A stretch of 64,000 nt of DNA from Mustela lutreola (Eukaryota > Chordata > Mammalia > Carnivora > Mustelidae): the NCBI RefSeq assembly GCF_030435805.1, contig NC_081303.1, positions 70,407,910-70,471,909 on the forward strand. Direction: 5' to 3'. Of the stretch, positions 47,001-57,879 are shown in pieces. Position numbers and translations under genes: made by a program. The notes beneath the pieces are model-generated. The model was not told where the DNA came from. It did no database searches and worked only from the letters and a program-made list of their open reading frames with translations. Each line of letters starts with the position of its first letter. The stretch's first letter is position 1.

Positions 47001-50000
47001 GGCACAGAGATGGGACCCTACAACCCTAGCAAGGCCTCTGCTGTCACAGGTCACGTCTTCAACATGCTCCATGACAACTCAAAACCATGCGTCGGTCTGA
47101 ATGGGCCTGGGAGCACCTCCCGCCACGTCATGGCTCCTGTGATGGCCCACGTGGACCCCGAGGAGCCCTGGTCGCCCTGCAGTGCCCGCTTCATCACTGA
47201 CTTCCTGGACAATGGCTACGGTAAGCAGATGGCAGCCCCCCGCCCCGGGCAGCACCCCGTCCCTGCTCCCTGCACTGTGTTTTCTCTTCTGCCACATTCT
47301 GCTAGGGCCAGACTGCCTGCCTCCAGTGGGTTTCCTCTGCAGTGAGGGATGGGGTGAGAAATGCTCTGTCTTTGTGTGGTTCCCACTTCCTCTAGCTTAA
47401 ATAGTACAGCCAAGAGAGGCAACTTTTGGTGCTATAGAATGAGATCTGACCTTTTAAGGGTCAGAACCTTTCACACGAGAACAAGCTGGCTGGGAAAGGA
47501 GTAATTGCCCGTCGCTGGAGGTGTGCAAGCCTGGCAGCGTGGCCACTTCTGGGCAGGGCTGCGGAGACTAAGCCAACTCAGGAGGTCTGTGGTCGGTTAG
47601 AAGAGGTCGGAAGACTTAGCGCTTCGGGTTCCCAGTCTGATTCTGTTCCTAGACAAGTGTAGATGTGTGAGTGTGAGCTTCGTGTGGCTGGTCGGTAAAG
47701 CCAGCGTGAAACGATCACCACCTTGGAGCTGCTCTCCGTGGTTAATGAGGAAGGCTGGTCAGGCATTTAGCTAACGCTCATTACGTAATAAGTACTCAAT
47801 ACGTTGTATCAGCTATTCACAACCTTTTCCAGTGCAAGGATTTGAATTCTAGGATCCATCAGGCCTCAGGGAGTCCCCATTTTCAGCTAGCAGTCTAGAA
47901 TGTTCCCTCAACCCATTGCTAACTTCCTGCCCCATCTCCTCCCCAGGGCACTGTCTCTTAGACAAGCCAGCGGCTCCCCTGCATCTGCCTGTGACTTTCC
48001 CTGGCAAGGACTATGACGCCGATCGCCAGTGCCAGCTGACCTTTGGGCCCGACTCACGCCATTGTCCCCAGCTGCCACCGCCCTGTGCTGCTCTCTGGTG
48101 CTCCGGCCATCTCAACGGCCATGCCATGTGCCAGACCAAGCACTCACCCTGGGCTGACGGCACCCCCTGCGGGCCGGCGCAGGCCTGCATGGGGGGCCGC
48201 TGCCTCCACGCGGACCAGCTGCAGGACTTCAATGTGAGATCCCGCGCCAGGGACGCAGCAGAGGGTCTGAAGGACTGGGGCCGGCCCCGACCCAGAGAGA
48301 GGGTATTGATCCCGCCCCTCCATTCTGTGCTTCTGCAGATCCCCCAGGCTGGTGGCTGGGGCCCCTGGGGGTCATGGGGCGACTGCTCTCGGAGCTGCGG
48401 TGGTGGCGTCCAGTTCTCGTCCCGGGACTGCACGCGGCCGGTCCCCCGGAATGGCGGCAAGTACTGCGAGGGTCGCCGCACCCGCTTCCGTTCCTGCAAC
48501 ACCCAGGACTGCCCAACGGGCTCAGGTGAGGAGCGGGAGGGGCAGAAGCCATTAGGAGGGGATGCTGGTAGAGCAGGACTTATGGTCCCTGGAGCGGGGC
48601 GGAGTGGGGGGACAGTCCCTGCTGTTGAGGGGAGTAACTTCATCCTTCGGGAACCTTCTCTGGCGGTCTGCAGGGGAGAGAGGTGCCAGGCTGTCTAGAG
48701 CTCTGAGGGGCTTAGGTGGAGGGGCTCACGGGGAATGTCGTGAGCAAAGAGGACCCTGACTGCCGGTTTCACCCCCTACAGCACTGACCTTCCGTGACGA
48801 GCAGTGTGCCGCTTTCAACCACCGCACTGACCTCTTCAAGAGCTTCCCGGGGCCCATGGACTGGGTCCCTCGCTACACGGGGGTAGCCCCCCGGGACCAG
48901 TGCAAGCTTACCTGCCAGGCCCGGGCCCTGGGCTATTACTACGTGTTGGAACCACGGGTGAGGACCAGGTGCCCCCGGGGCCCCGGCTGTGCTCACTGTC
49001 CCGAAGCCCCCTGCTCTCTGATGGCCAAGACCCTCCCGCGGCCGTTCCAGGCCCGCCCAGGGTCCACTCACACTTTCCCATCCGCAGATATTTAGAAACC
49101 AGGCCCCAGACTCTGGATCGGTTCCCAGTCAGGCAGCTCCAGCCCGTCCCCTTTCCTTTGGGTTCTTTTTCTCTCTCTTCTGTCTCCCAGGTCCCATCTC
49201 TCTATTGCCTGAGAACAGATGTGGCCTTCTGGGCAAGTCTTTGACCCCCTTTCTGTGGGCCTCCTCTGTCACTTACATGGGTGGCCTCGTCCGGCTCATG
49301 GGAGGCCGGACGCTCACTGGACAGGGGTCTTGGAGACTGTGGCATCCCTGCACCCCTTCTCTGGGAGAGGGCGGCTTGTGAAAGCCCAAAGAACGCGCCC
49401 TCGAAGAGGTTTGGGCTCTCCCCTGGGCAGCATTCTTGCTCGTCGGCCGCCCTCTAGCGGCCGCCCGAGTCGCTACCATCAAGGTTCCCGGCTGGTGCTG
49501 AGACTCAGACCTGCCCATTTCCCTCGTGGCCCCTTTGCTTGCCAGCGGGCTCATCTTTGGGAGAGTCTCTTCATCTTTCTAAACCAGTGTTCTGTGTCTA
49601 GAAACCTCCAACAGTGTGGGAGATCTATATTCTAGTTTATAAGGCACTTAGAATATAAACTATATTCTAGTTTATAAGGCACTGCCCGATTACGAGGGAG
49701 TCTTCTGGAAATGGTGGCTTTTAGAATTAGTATCATTAGGATTAGTCCCCCTTCACAGGGCTGGGACTCCCCCCACACCCCATCTTCGTTCCCTCCCACC
49801 CAGCCTTTCTGACGTCCCCTCCTGGGTGGGATGTGGGTCTGGTCTGGCTCACGAACCCCTCCTGACTAAGGAAGAACCCTTTGCATCGCTCCTTCTCTTG
49901 GCAGGTGGTAGATGGGACTCCCTGTTCCCCGGACAGCTCGTCGGTCTGTGTCCAGGGCCGCTGTATCCATGCAGGCTGTGACCGTGTCATTGGCTCCAAA

Positions 50001-50980
50001 AAGAAGTTTGACAAGTGCATGGTGTGCGGTGGGGATGGTTCCAGCTGCAGTAAACAGTCTGGCTCCTTCAGAAAATTCAGGTTCATTCACTATTGATTTC
50101 CTCCTTCCTGGTCCTTTTGGGGTACAGAGGTGAACTTGACATTGTCTGCCTTCTCAGAGAGCTGACAGTCCAGTGAGGGAGACGGATGAGTAAGGAGTTC
50201 GAGCACAGTGTCCCATGTGTTCAACAGGCAGCTTGGGGCTGCTGCGAGGGCCCTGGTGGGCCTGAGGGAGTGATTCCTGGGGAGGGGGGTGACTTGCTCC
50301 TGGAGGGAGAGTGGGAACTGGACCGCTGGGAAGAGGTGGGCTCAGAAGGGCACCTCAGTCAGGGGTCTCGACGCGAGAGGGAGGAGGGCGCATTGGCAAG
50401 GAGCTCAGATCCAGGCCGCATCCCTCATGTAGGTTTGGGGAGACCGCCTCTGCACACACAGACTCACACACAATCGGACAAGCGGCTCAGAAAGGCTGAG
50501 GAGATTCGGGAAGATGCTGAGCAAGCCCACCCCCCCCTTCTCTTTCCGCTCAGGTATGGATACAACAACGTGGTCACTATCCCTGCGGGGGCCACACATA
50601 TCCTGGTCCGGCAGCAGGGGTCCCCTGGGGTCCGCAGTCTCTATCTGGCCCTGAAGCTTCCAGATGGCTCCTACGCCCTCAACGGAGAGTACACGCTAAT
50701 GCCCTCGCCCACGGACGTGGTCCTGCCCGGGGGCGTCAGCCTCCGCTACAGCGGCGCCACGGCAGCCTCGGAGACGCTGGCCGGCCATGGGCCGCTGGCC
50801 CAGCCGCTCACGCTGCAGGTCCTGGTGGCCGGCAACCCCCAGAACGCTCGCCTGCGCTACAGCTTCTTCGTGCCCCGGCCAGCGCCGTCCACACCGCGCC
50901 CCCCTCCGCAGGACTGGCTGCACCGCAAGGCTCAAATTCTGGAGATCCTCCGGCGGCGCCCCTGGGCGGGCAGGAAATAA
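44063..50980 (+). CDS. ADAMTS4: ADAMTS4, aggrecanase-1
   Basis: Secreted zinc metalloprotease that cleaves aggrecan, versican and brevican. Coding exons: 44063-44698, 45815-46138, 46365-46497, 47050-47220, 47947-48233, 48339-48525, 48782-48957, 49905-50080, 50554-50980, giving 838 residues (human 837). Order: signal peptide (to about 51); prodomain with cysteine switch PMCNVKAP (Cys195); furin site RRAKR (ends 213); catalytic domain with [12 protein letters not shown] (zinc His 362, 366, 372; the motif is split by an intron after HEL plus one base) and Met-turn VMAPVM; disintegrin-like domain; one thrombospondin type-1 repeat ([17 protein letters not shown]); Cys-rich domain; spacer ending RRRPWAGRK. 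It has no PLAC domain, as is normal for ADAMTS4. All key residues are present. ATG 44063 is the first in the leader. The residues just before the Leu-rich signal core differ strongly from human. Confidence 0.98.
49625..49683. repeat. Short direct duplication in ADAMTS4 intron
   Basis: CTATATTCTAGTTTATAAGG plus CACT occurs twice with a 35-base period (49625 and 49660). Confidence 0.9.
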
Positions 50981-51760
50981 CCTCATCCTCCCCGCTGCCT
51001 TGCTGGGCACCGGGGCCTCGGACTGGTTGGCAGAAAGATGGGGCCTCCGCGGCTGCCTCCCGCGGACCCGCGGACACGCAGACACCGCGGGGAGGGGCGG
51101 AGAGCATGGGGCCCGCGCTCCTCCCCGCCCCCGACGCGCAGGCTGGCCCTGCCCTGATTTCCTGCCCTGGACGGCAGGGACGGGTGGTGGATGGAAGGGG
51201 CTGGGACACTGTCCACATCTACACTGCCCTCTCTGCCCTGCTGGTCACGGGAGGGAGGGGGAAGCCAGTGGGGCCGGGGGCCGGGGAGCCGTTGTATTTA
51301 TTTAGTATTTATTCACTTTTATTTAGCAGCAGGGAAGGGGATGAGGACTAGGGTCCTGGGAAAAACGACCTCCACCCCTCACAGCCCACACCCTGGCTAG
51401 GAAATCCAGGGTGGTGGCCATAGGCAGGACTGATCTGTGTGTGCGCGCGCGCGTGTGGGGGGGTGGGTTCAGGTATGAAGTACATCCCGCCCTTGCTTTC
51501 CTCTCCCTGAATTCTGCTTTCTGGGAAAGGAAGAGTCAAGGGTATGATAGACCTTCAGGGAGTAAGGGATTATCATATTTTTAAAATGTCTATTGACTTC
51601 TGCTATTTATGTGCTCCTTTTGGACTCGGACAGAGGTGGATTGCACCGTGGCTCTCCGTCTCTGAACATTAGTTTCCTCGTTTGCCAATAACAATACCTC
51701 CCGTGGAAATGTGTTGTGAGGCCTGAATAATGTCAATAAAGATGTCATTAAAGAACTGCA
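50981..51760 (+). other. ADAMTS4: ADAMTS4 3' UTR with AU-rich elements
   Basis: From the stop codon to about 20 bases past AATAAA (51735-51740). Four ATTTA pentamers cluster at 51296-51325, two of them overlapping, and another lies at 51605. Such clusters are known mRNA-decay and TTP/HuR-type elements in cytokine-induced transcripts. A GTGTGCGCGCGCGCGTGTG tract lies near 51440. Confidence 0.75.
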
Positions 51761-51785
51761 TGATGCCGGGCCCTGGGTCAGTGCC
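51640..51785 (-). repeat. MIR (minus) spanning the ADAMTS4 3' end
   Basis: Antisense MIR order: TCTGAACATTAGTTTCCTCG, CAATAACAATACCTCCCGTG, GTTGTGAGGCCTGAATAATG, then GGGCCCTGGGTCAGTGCCC. The ADAMTS4 AATAAA lies inside it. Confidence 0.7.
51735..51740 (+). terminator. ADAMTS4: ADAMTS4 poly(A) signal
   Basis: AATAAA 755 bases past the stop codon. No earlier AATAAA was noticed in the 3' UTR. Confidence 0.8.
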
Positions 51786-53065
51786 CAATGCGGGGCGGCC
51801 GCCCTTGGTTAGCGCGGGGCCCACGTTGCTGCCTGTGGGGTTTGCCGCGCCCCAAAGGTGAAAAGCTCTTGCCAGTCATACCTGCCCTCGCCCCCAGGCC
51901 AAATTTCTCTGGTTGGCAGACTGCTGTCCTGGATTCTCAGGAAGGATCGGAGACAGGACAGTCGCGTCCCTGATCACCGGAGACTTCCCACCAACAGAAT
52001 GTCATAGACCCTTGGCTCTAAGCACAGCTGACCAGAACAAGGAGGCACAAAGAAAACAGGACTGGCTCTGTCCAAGCCACCGGACACTTAGTAATGAAAG
52101 CTCTTGGGGGGACCCTGAGGCCGTCATCATCCTCGGAGGGGGAGTGCTGGACAAGGGAGCCCGTGAGTCTGAGTCTGAGCTGGGGCTCAGTGTCTGACTG
52201 GCCATGGTGTTGGGGGAGTCACTGATGCTGAGCTGTGGGGGGCTCGTATGTGTAAGGGGCTACTGATGCCTGTCCCCACCAGTTTGTTCTGGGAACAAAT
52301 GATACAGTATTTTCAAAATAGTAAAGGCTGAACCACGTGAGAGGTTACCCTTATGACTACTGAGTGATTGGGACGGGCACCCGGAATCCACCAGTGTCAA
52401 CACAGCTCGCTTCTCTGCAGCTGTGAGGTTAGAGCGGGATTTAATATAGAAGAGCAGGACCCAGGTGGGCGGGGGCGGGGGTCGTCCAACGGGTCACGAA
52501 AACGACTCAGGGGCGCATCTCTGGTGGCGGGGAGCTGGGCGTTCACGGGAGGTGGCACACTTGACTGGAGGACGGGACACGTGACAGAGCTCAGCCTTTC
52601 TTTCTGAGCAGGCGACGTCCGTTGGCCATCCTGCGTGGCTCGTGAAGGCCACGGGGTTGGGAAAGGGAGGCGGGTGGACCCCGGGACAACAGCAGTCAGT
52701 TGGGGGGCACTGTGGGGGTTGGAGAAGGGCCTGGATGGGGAGGTGAGGGAGGAACCGTGGGTAAAGACGACATTGGGGTGGGTGCAAGAGGGGAGACTGG
52801 GGAGCTCGAGGCACCGCACGTGGAGGCCGTAGCTCCTCCAGACATTCTTGGGTTGTGGAGCTGGGGCAGAGGCTCGAGGCAGGCCGTGGAGGTTGCGGTT
52901 GTGTGCCCTGGGGCTGGACTTTGCTCCCCGAGGGCTGTGCCAGGCGGTGCCTCACACTTACCGTCGCCTGCTGGGTGCCTCCTCCCTTGGCTGCAGCCGC
53001 AAGAACAGGGCCTTCCTGCTGCTTGGTGCCTGTCTTTCCCTCCTGTCCTCCTACCGCCAGCCTGG

Positions 53066-53133
53066 AGGAGGTGTAACTGGGAGTCGGAGCCAAGGTCAGA
53101 AGGAGGTGTAACTGGAAGTCGGAGCCAAGGTCA
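53066..53133. repeat. 34-bp tandem duplication
   Basis: Two adjacent copies of a unit containing GGTGTAACTGG and GTCGGAGCCAAGGTCAG, differing at one base. Confidence 0.92.
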
Positions 53134-54887
53134 GAGTGCTCTTCCGCTGCTTCATCTAGTTAGCAAAGCTGGGCCAAGAGCGTGTTTTGCAGGTCAAAGG
53201 ACTATGAGCTCACGGGGCAGGCAATAAGCCGAGCTCTGTGCCAGGTGCATGCAAGGTACAGACGCAGACAAGGCGGGACTGAAGGACCTCGCTGCACCGG
53301 GGAGGGTGCACGCTGCGCCCCCGCGAAGACAAGCAGTGGGATGATGCAAAGAAATGCACGGTGAGGCCCAGATGGACCGTGCAGAGGCTGAGCCCAAGCC
53401 CAGGCTTAGTGGCCATGAGGGTTAAGGAGGGTGAGTGTCCGCGGGGCTGAGGAATGGGTCACCCCGATGGCCTTCCTGTCTTCCCATCGGGCTGGTGGTA
53501 ACTCATGCCTCATAAATCACTTTCATGTGTATTATTCTAACCAGAAGCTCTTCACTCACTGAGTAGGGTTCTGACCGGCATCACATTTTTCCCAGAAAGG
53601 GATTGAGTGGCCATGTCTGTGACGGAGTGTGTGTGGGAGAGGAGGAAAGAGAGAGTTAACGCCCCAGAGAGAAGGGACAGGCATCACAGCCCTCCATCCC
53701 AGGCAAGGCCCAATCCCTTTCTGGAATGTTCTCCCCCATACCAGCCTCCCCATAGCCGGGCTCTAGACGCTGCCTCATATCCTGAACCCAGAGGTCCAAC
53801 AAGTTGCTGCTAGGGTTGAGGGACTTCATGCCTCCCTGCGAGAGCCACAGTGAATGCCGCCTCCCCAGTCGGCCTACCCCTTGCCTTCTTGGGCCAGTTC
53901 AGCAACAGGAAGGAAGCAGGCACTGAGGCCGTCCAAGTATCTGGTCTTAAAGGGGAAAAGAGGGCACAATGGTGAGCTGAAGAGAGACCAGTCAGGGAGT
54001 GCGCGGGGCGCCGTGAGCGGCCTGTCTCTGGGGAAGTTCATGCAGAGTTTGGACAACCATTCTACGGGGTGGTGAGTGTTGTGCGTGTGTTTGGGGTGGG
54101 GAGGTTGACAATAACAGTGAGCCGAGCCGATTTCTCTAAGCTCTTTCTACCCCTCAGATTCTCTGCCTCTGCGGGTAGAGCAGAGGAAATCTGGGCATTT
54201 GCTCAACCTCTATTTTTCGTGGTGGGGGTGGAAAAGCCAGGTTTCGGGATGAGCTACTCATGTGCACCGCCACCCCATCCCTAACTCCACTTCCTTAATC
54301 TCCACGTAGTATCACAGTAGTGTGTCTTCTGAAATACCAGATTGATGGCAAGTGACAAGTACCAGTGTCTCATTGGTCAGGGCTTGGAGGGAAAGAAGCG
54401 GGGAAGAGAGTGAAATTTAATGAATTCATATTTAGTTGGCTAAGAGAATGCTTCTGAACCAACTGAATACTTTCCCCAATGACTGTTGCTAGCAGGGAAG
54501 CCAAAATCATTGGCAACAAGACTTAACCAGCAGACAGTTGAGGGAAACCACCACTTCTAAAAATCTTCAGAGAAAGGCTGGGGGAACAGGGCGGGGGGTC
54601 GAGGAGGGGGCTGGGAGCAACAATACTGAACAATTTCCCCAGAAAGGACCTTATATAGGGACAGGTGTAGAGTACTTAGGTAGCCTTAGGAAGGAAAGGG
54701 CGGGGGGGGGGGGACATTTAAGTCATCCCTCAAAGTCTTTGGGAAACCAACAATAGACCTTAGAAACCCAGTAATACACAAGTCCACACACAGTCACACA
54801 CTTAGACATACGCCCATCCAACTTCACAAACATACACCAGCACATTCTCTTGATAAGGTAATAAGTGTTAAGAAGCTGAAAATATGA

Positions 54888-55295
54888 TGGGGCACGTGGG
54901 TGGCTCAGAGGGTTAAGCCTCTCCCCTAAGCCTCGCCTCAGGTCATGGTCTCAGGGTCCTCGGGTCAAGCCCCACATCAGTCTCTCTGCTTAGTGGGGAG
55001 CCTGCTTCCCCCTCACTCTCTGTCTGTCTCTCTGCCTACTTGTGATCTCTCTGCCAAATAAATAAATAAAATCTTTTTTTAAAAATTTTTATTTATTTAT
55101 TTGACAGAGAGAGAGAGATCACAAGTAGGCAGAGAGGCAGGCAGAGAGAGAGGAGGAAGCAGGCTCCCTAGCCGAGCAGAGAGCCCGATGTGGAACTCAA
55201 TCCCAGGACCCTGAGATCACAACCTGAGCCGAAGGCAGCGACTCAACCCACTGAGCCACCCAGGCCCCCAAATAAATAAAATCTTTTTTAAAAAT
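54888..55295 (+). repeat. Can-SINE with a second SINE in its tail
   Basis: Body 54888-55079, tail resumes at 55270-55295. Target duplication GCTGAAAATATGA (54875-54887 and 55296-55308). Confidence 0.92.
55080..55269 (-). repeat. Can-SINE (minus) inserted in a SINE tail
   Basis: Perfect 20-bp duplication AAATAAATAAAATCTTTTTT (55060-55079 and 55270-55289). Together with its host it forms a tail-to-tail inverted pair. Confidence 0.93.
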
Positions 55296-55439
55296 GCTGA
55301 AAATATGAGAATGTTGGCCTGAAAATGGGTCAGAGGAAAACACGTTAGTTGACCTAGTTTCCCAAGGAGAATTGACTGTTTACCGCATTTGTTCAGTTAT
55401 AAAGCCATTGGGTCATACACTGGAATCAAATCCTCCTCT

Positions 55440-55680
55440 CACAGTGTTGGAAAAGGACATGGATTTTTGGAGTCAGACTTAGTCTAAGCTTTGTTACTTA
55501 CCCGTGATGATATGATCTTAAGTTACTTGATCTCTGTGAGCCTTGGTCTCTTTATCTGTAAAATGGGTGTTACTACTACCTACCTTATGGAGAGGTTGTC
55601 AGAACATAAGAATACAGTGGCGTAAATGCTTGGCTCCGTGTATGGCTTCTAGTAAGTGTCAGTATGTGCTGATTCTCTTC
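55440..55680 (-). repeat. MIR element (minus)
   Basis: AAGTTACTTGATCTCTGTGA, GTCTCTTTATCTGTAAAATG, CTACCTTATGGAGAGGTTGT, then TCTAGTAAGTGTCAGTATGT. Confidence 0.85.
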
Positions 55681-56327
55681 CCCTCAATTCTCTTCTTTTG
55701 CCAGGCACCCCCCTTCTACTCCTGCATTAGCATAAGAAAATAATTCTACCAAGGGAGAGTCTAGGTCCCATCTAAGATGGGCTGTCTTGTCACATTTGTG
55801 CTAAAAGGTCTTGGTTACGTTCAGGGGATGATAAAAGGGAAGACGTAGTTCCTGTCCTCAAAGTTCACCATCTGGTGGCTGAGACCAGTGTGACAGATGC
55901 CATGATAGATGAGGGGTGCGTAGCCCAGAATATGGGGTCACAGAAGGATTCTTGGAGGAGGTGTCTGCCTCCCCTTCTAGAAGTGAGTTGTAAGACTGGG
56001 AGGCCCCCAAGGAGAGCAGGATGGTGATAGAGGAAGAAAGAGTTTCTGCTTGCTAAGCCAGCTCCAGGGTTCTTCTCTGTTATGCAAAACCCAAGACACA
56101 TGAAGTGCCTGGACTTGAAGCTGGGGGATAATACAGTAAGGAGCCAAGTAGGGTTGGAAGGGAGAGTCTTGGAGAGAAGCCACCATCTCAATGGACAATG
56201 CTGAATGGGAGAGAGGATTTTAAAGACATTGGGCTGTGTATTCAATGGGCTCCTGCTCCATACTCCCTTCTCCCAACCTCCAATGTTTCCTTGAGAAACT
56301 AAATAGAGATTTAAATTATTCTGCATC

Positions 56328-56362
56328 ATCGCTTCTCGGCCTTTTGGCTAAGATCAAGTGTA
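56328..56362 (+). pseudogene. 3'-truncated U2 snRNA retrocopy
   Basis: The first 35 nucleotides of U2 small nuclear RNA are present with no visible change from the human sequence as I know it (positions ATCGCTTCTCGG through AAGATCAAGTGTA). The copy then stops. It has no A-tail and is flanked by a 17-bp direct repeat TAAATTATTCTGCATCA (56312-56328 and 56361-56377) that overlaps the U2 ends by one or two bases. This is the layout of tailless, 3'-truncated snRNA retropseudogenes made by the L1 machinery. It lacks the branch-site-pairing region and all later stems, so it cannot act as U2. Confidence 0.93.
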
Positions 56363-56665
56363 AATTATTCTGCATCAGTTTTGAGTACTAGACTGGGTGT
56401 CTTCTATTGCACTGCGTGTTGTGACGGTGCCATTAGGGGCACCAGGATTTATTCAGAACAGAAAGATAGGATATTGGGGTAAAAACCAGCACATTAGAAT
56501 TTAAGCTTTCGGAGATGGAGCAGTTCTAGGTGATGACTAAGTCCCGGGAGTGGCCAGGGTGAGTGGAGGGGGCATGCGAGTTCTTGGAAACAGGAAGCTT
56601 ACAGATGAAGGCAGGGGAATTGGAGCACGTGGCAGTTGGAGAGCTGGGGTAGAAGATGAAGGTCA

Positions 56666-57079
56666 GGGGGCATCTGGGGGGCTCAGTCAATTAAACGTCT
56701 GACTTTTTTTTTTTTTAAGATTTTATTTGTTTATTTGACAGAGAGAGAGAGACAGCGAGAGAGGGAACACAAGCAGGGGGAGTGGGAGAGGGAGAAGCAG
56801 GCTCCCCACTGAGCAGGGAGTCCAATGCGGGTCTCCATCCCAGTACCTTGGGATCATGACCTGAGTTGAAGGCAGTTGCTTAAGGACTGAGACATCCAGG
56901 CACCCCTAAATGTCTGACTCTTGATTTTGGCTCAGATCATGATCTTAGGGTCGTGCGATCCAGGCCTGAGTCAGGTTCCACGCTCCTGCTTGGGATTCTC
57001 TCTCTCCCGCTCCCTCTGCCTGACCCTCATACTCTCTATAAACAAACAAACAAATAAGATCTTTAAGGAAAAAAAAAAA
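56666..57079 (+). repeat. Older Can-SINE split by another SINE
   Basis: Pieces 56666-56704 and 56907-57079, head GGGGGCATCTGGGGGGCTCAG-like, tail of AAACAAACAAATAAGATCTT and an A-run. Confidence 0.85.
56705..56906 (-). repeat. Can-SINE (minus) inside an older SINE
   Basis: Duplication TAAACGTCTGACT / TAAATGTCTGACT (56692-56704 and 56907-56919), one mismatch. Confidence 0.9.
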
Positions 57080-57156
57080 AAAAGGATGATGATGACGGTC
57101 AGTTTACGAGAACTGAACGCCATGGAGGAACAAGAGTTCTTCGGGGAGAGCCATGT

Positions 57157-57373
57157 TTTCATTTTTTTAAATGATTTATTTCTTTATTTTAGAGACAGAA
57201 AGAGTGGGGAGAGGGGCAGAGGGGGAGGGAGAGGGAAAGAATCTCACGTAGTCTCCCTGTTGAGCTCAGAGCCAGACACATGGGGCTCAACCCCACCACC
57301 CGAGATCATAACCTGAGCCAAAGTTCAGAGTCAGACTCAGACTCTGAGCCGACGGAGCCACCCAGGTGCTCCT
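57157..57373 (-). repeat. Diverged Can-SINE (minus)
   Basis: ATGATTTATTTCTTTATTTT start, GGAGCCACCCAGGTGCTCC end. Confidence 0.8.
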
Positions 57374-57511
57374 CCATTTTCTATGTTTGTTTTCGCTACT
57401 ACCCAGTGAGCTCCTTAAAATAACAGGCTTTTTTTTTTTTTTTAACTTGGCTCCCACTTTCTCCTCAAAATTCAGATGTACAGAATTCAGATATACGTCC
57501 TCAAAATTCAG

Positions 57512-57701
57512 GTGCCTGGGTGGCTCAGTTCGTTAAGCGACTGCCCTCAGCTCAGGTTATGATCCCAGAGTCATGGGATCGAGTCCCACATTGGGCTCCA
57601 GCTTCGTGGGGACTCTGCTTCTCCCTCTGACCTTCTCCCCTTTCATGCTCTCTCTCACTCTCTCTTTCTCTCTCAAATAAATAAATAAAATCTTTTAAAA
57701 A
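57512..57701 (+). repeat. Can-SINE
   Basis: TGCCTGGGTGGCTCAGTTCG head, AAATAAATAAATAAAATCTT tail. Short flanking repeat AAAATTCAG. Confidence 0.9.
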
Positions 57702-57879
57702 ATTCAGATATACTGAATATCTAACTTCTGCCGGCACTGTCTCATAGTCCTAATTATCACAAACCTCCCTTAAGATGGGGTTTGTTTTACAGATGAAACC
57801 CAGAAAATGTATTGTTCAACATCACACAGCCAGTGGGGTTCAGTGCTGATTATACTGAAATGCAGTTTTGTCTCATTTT

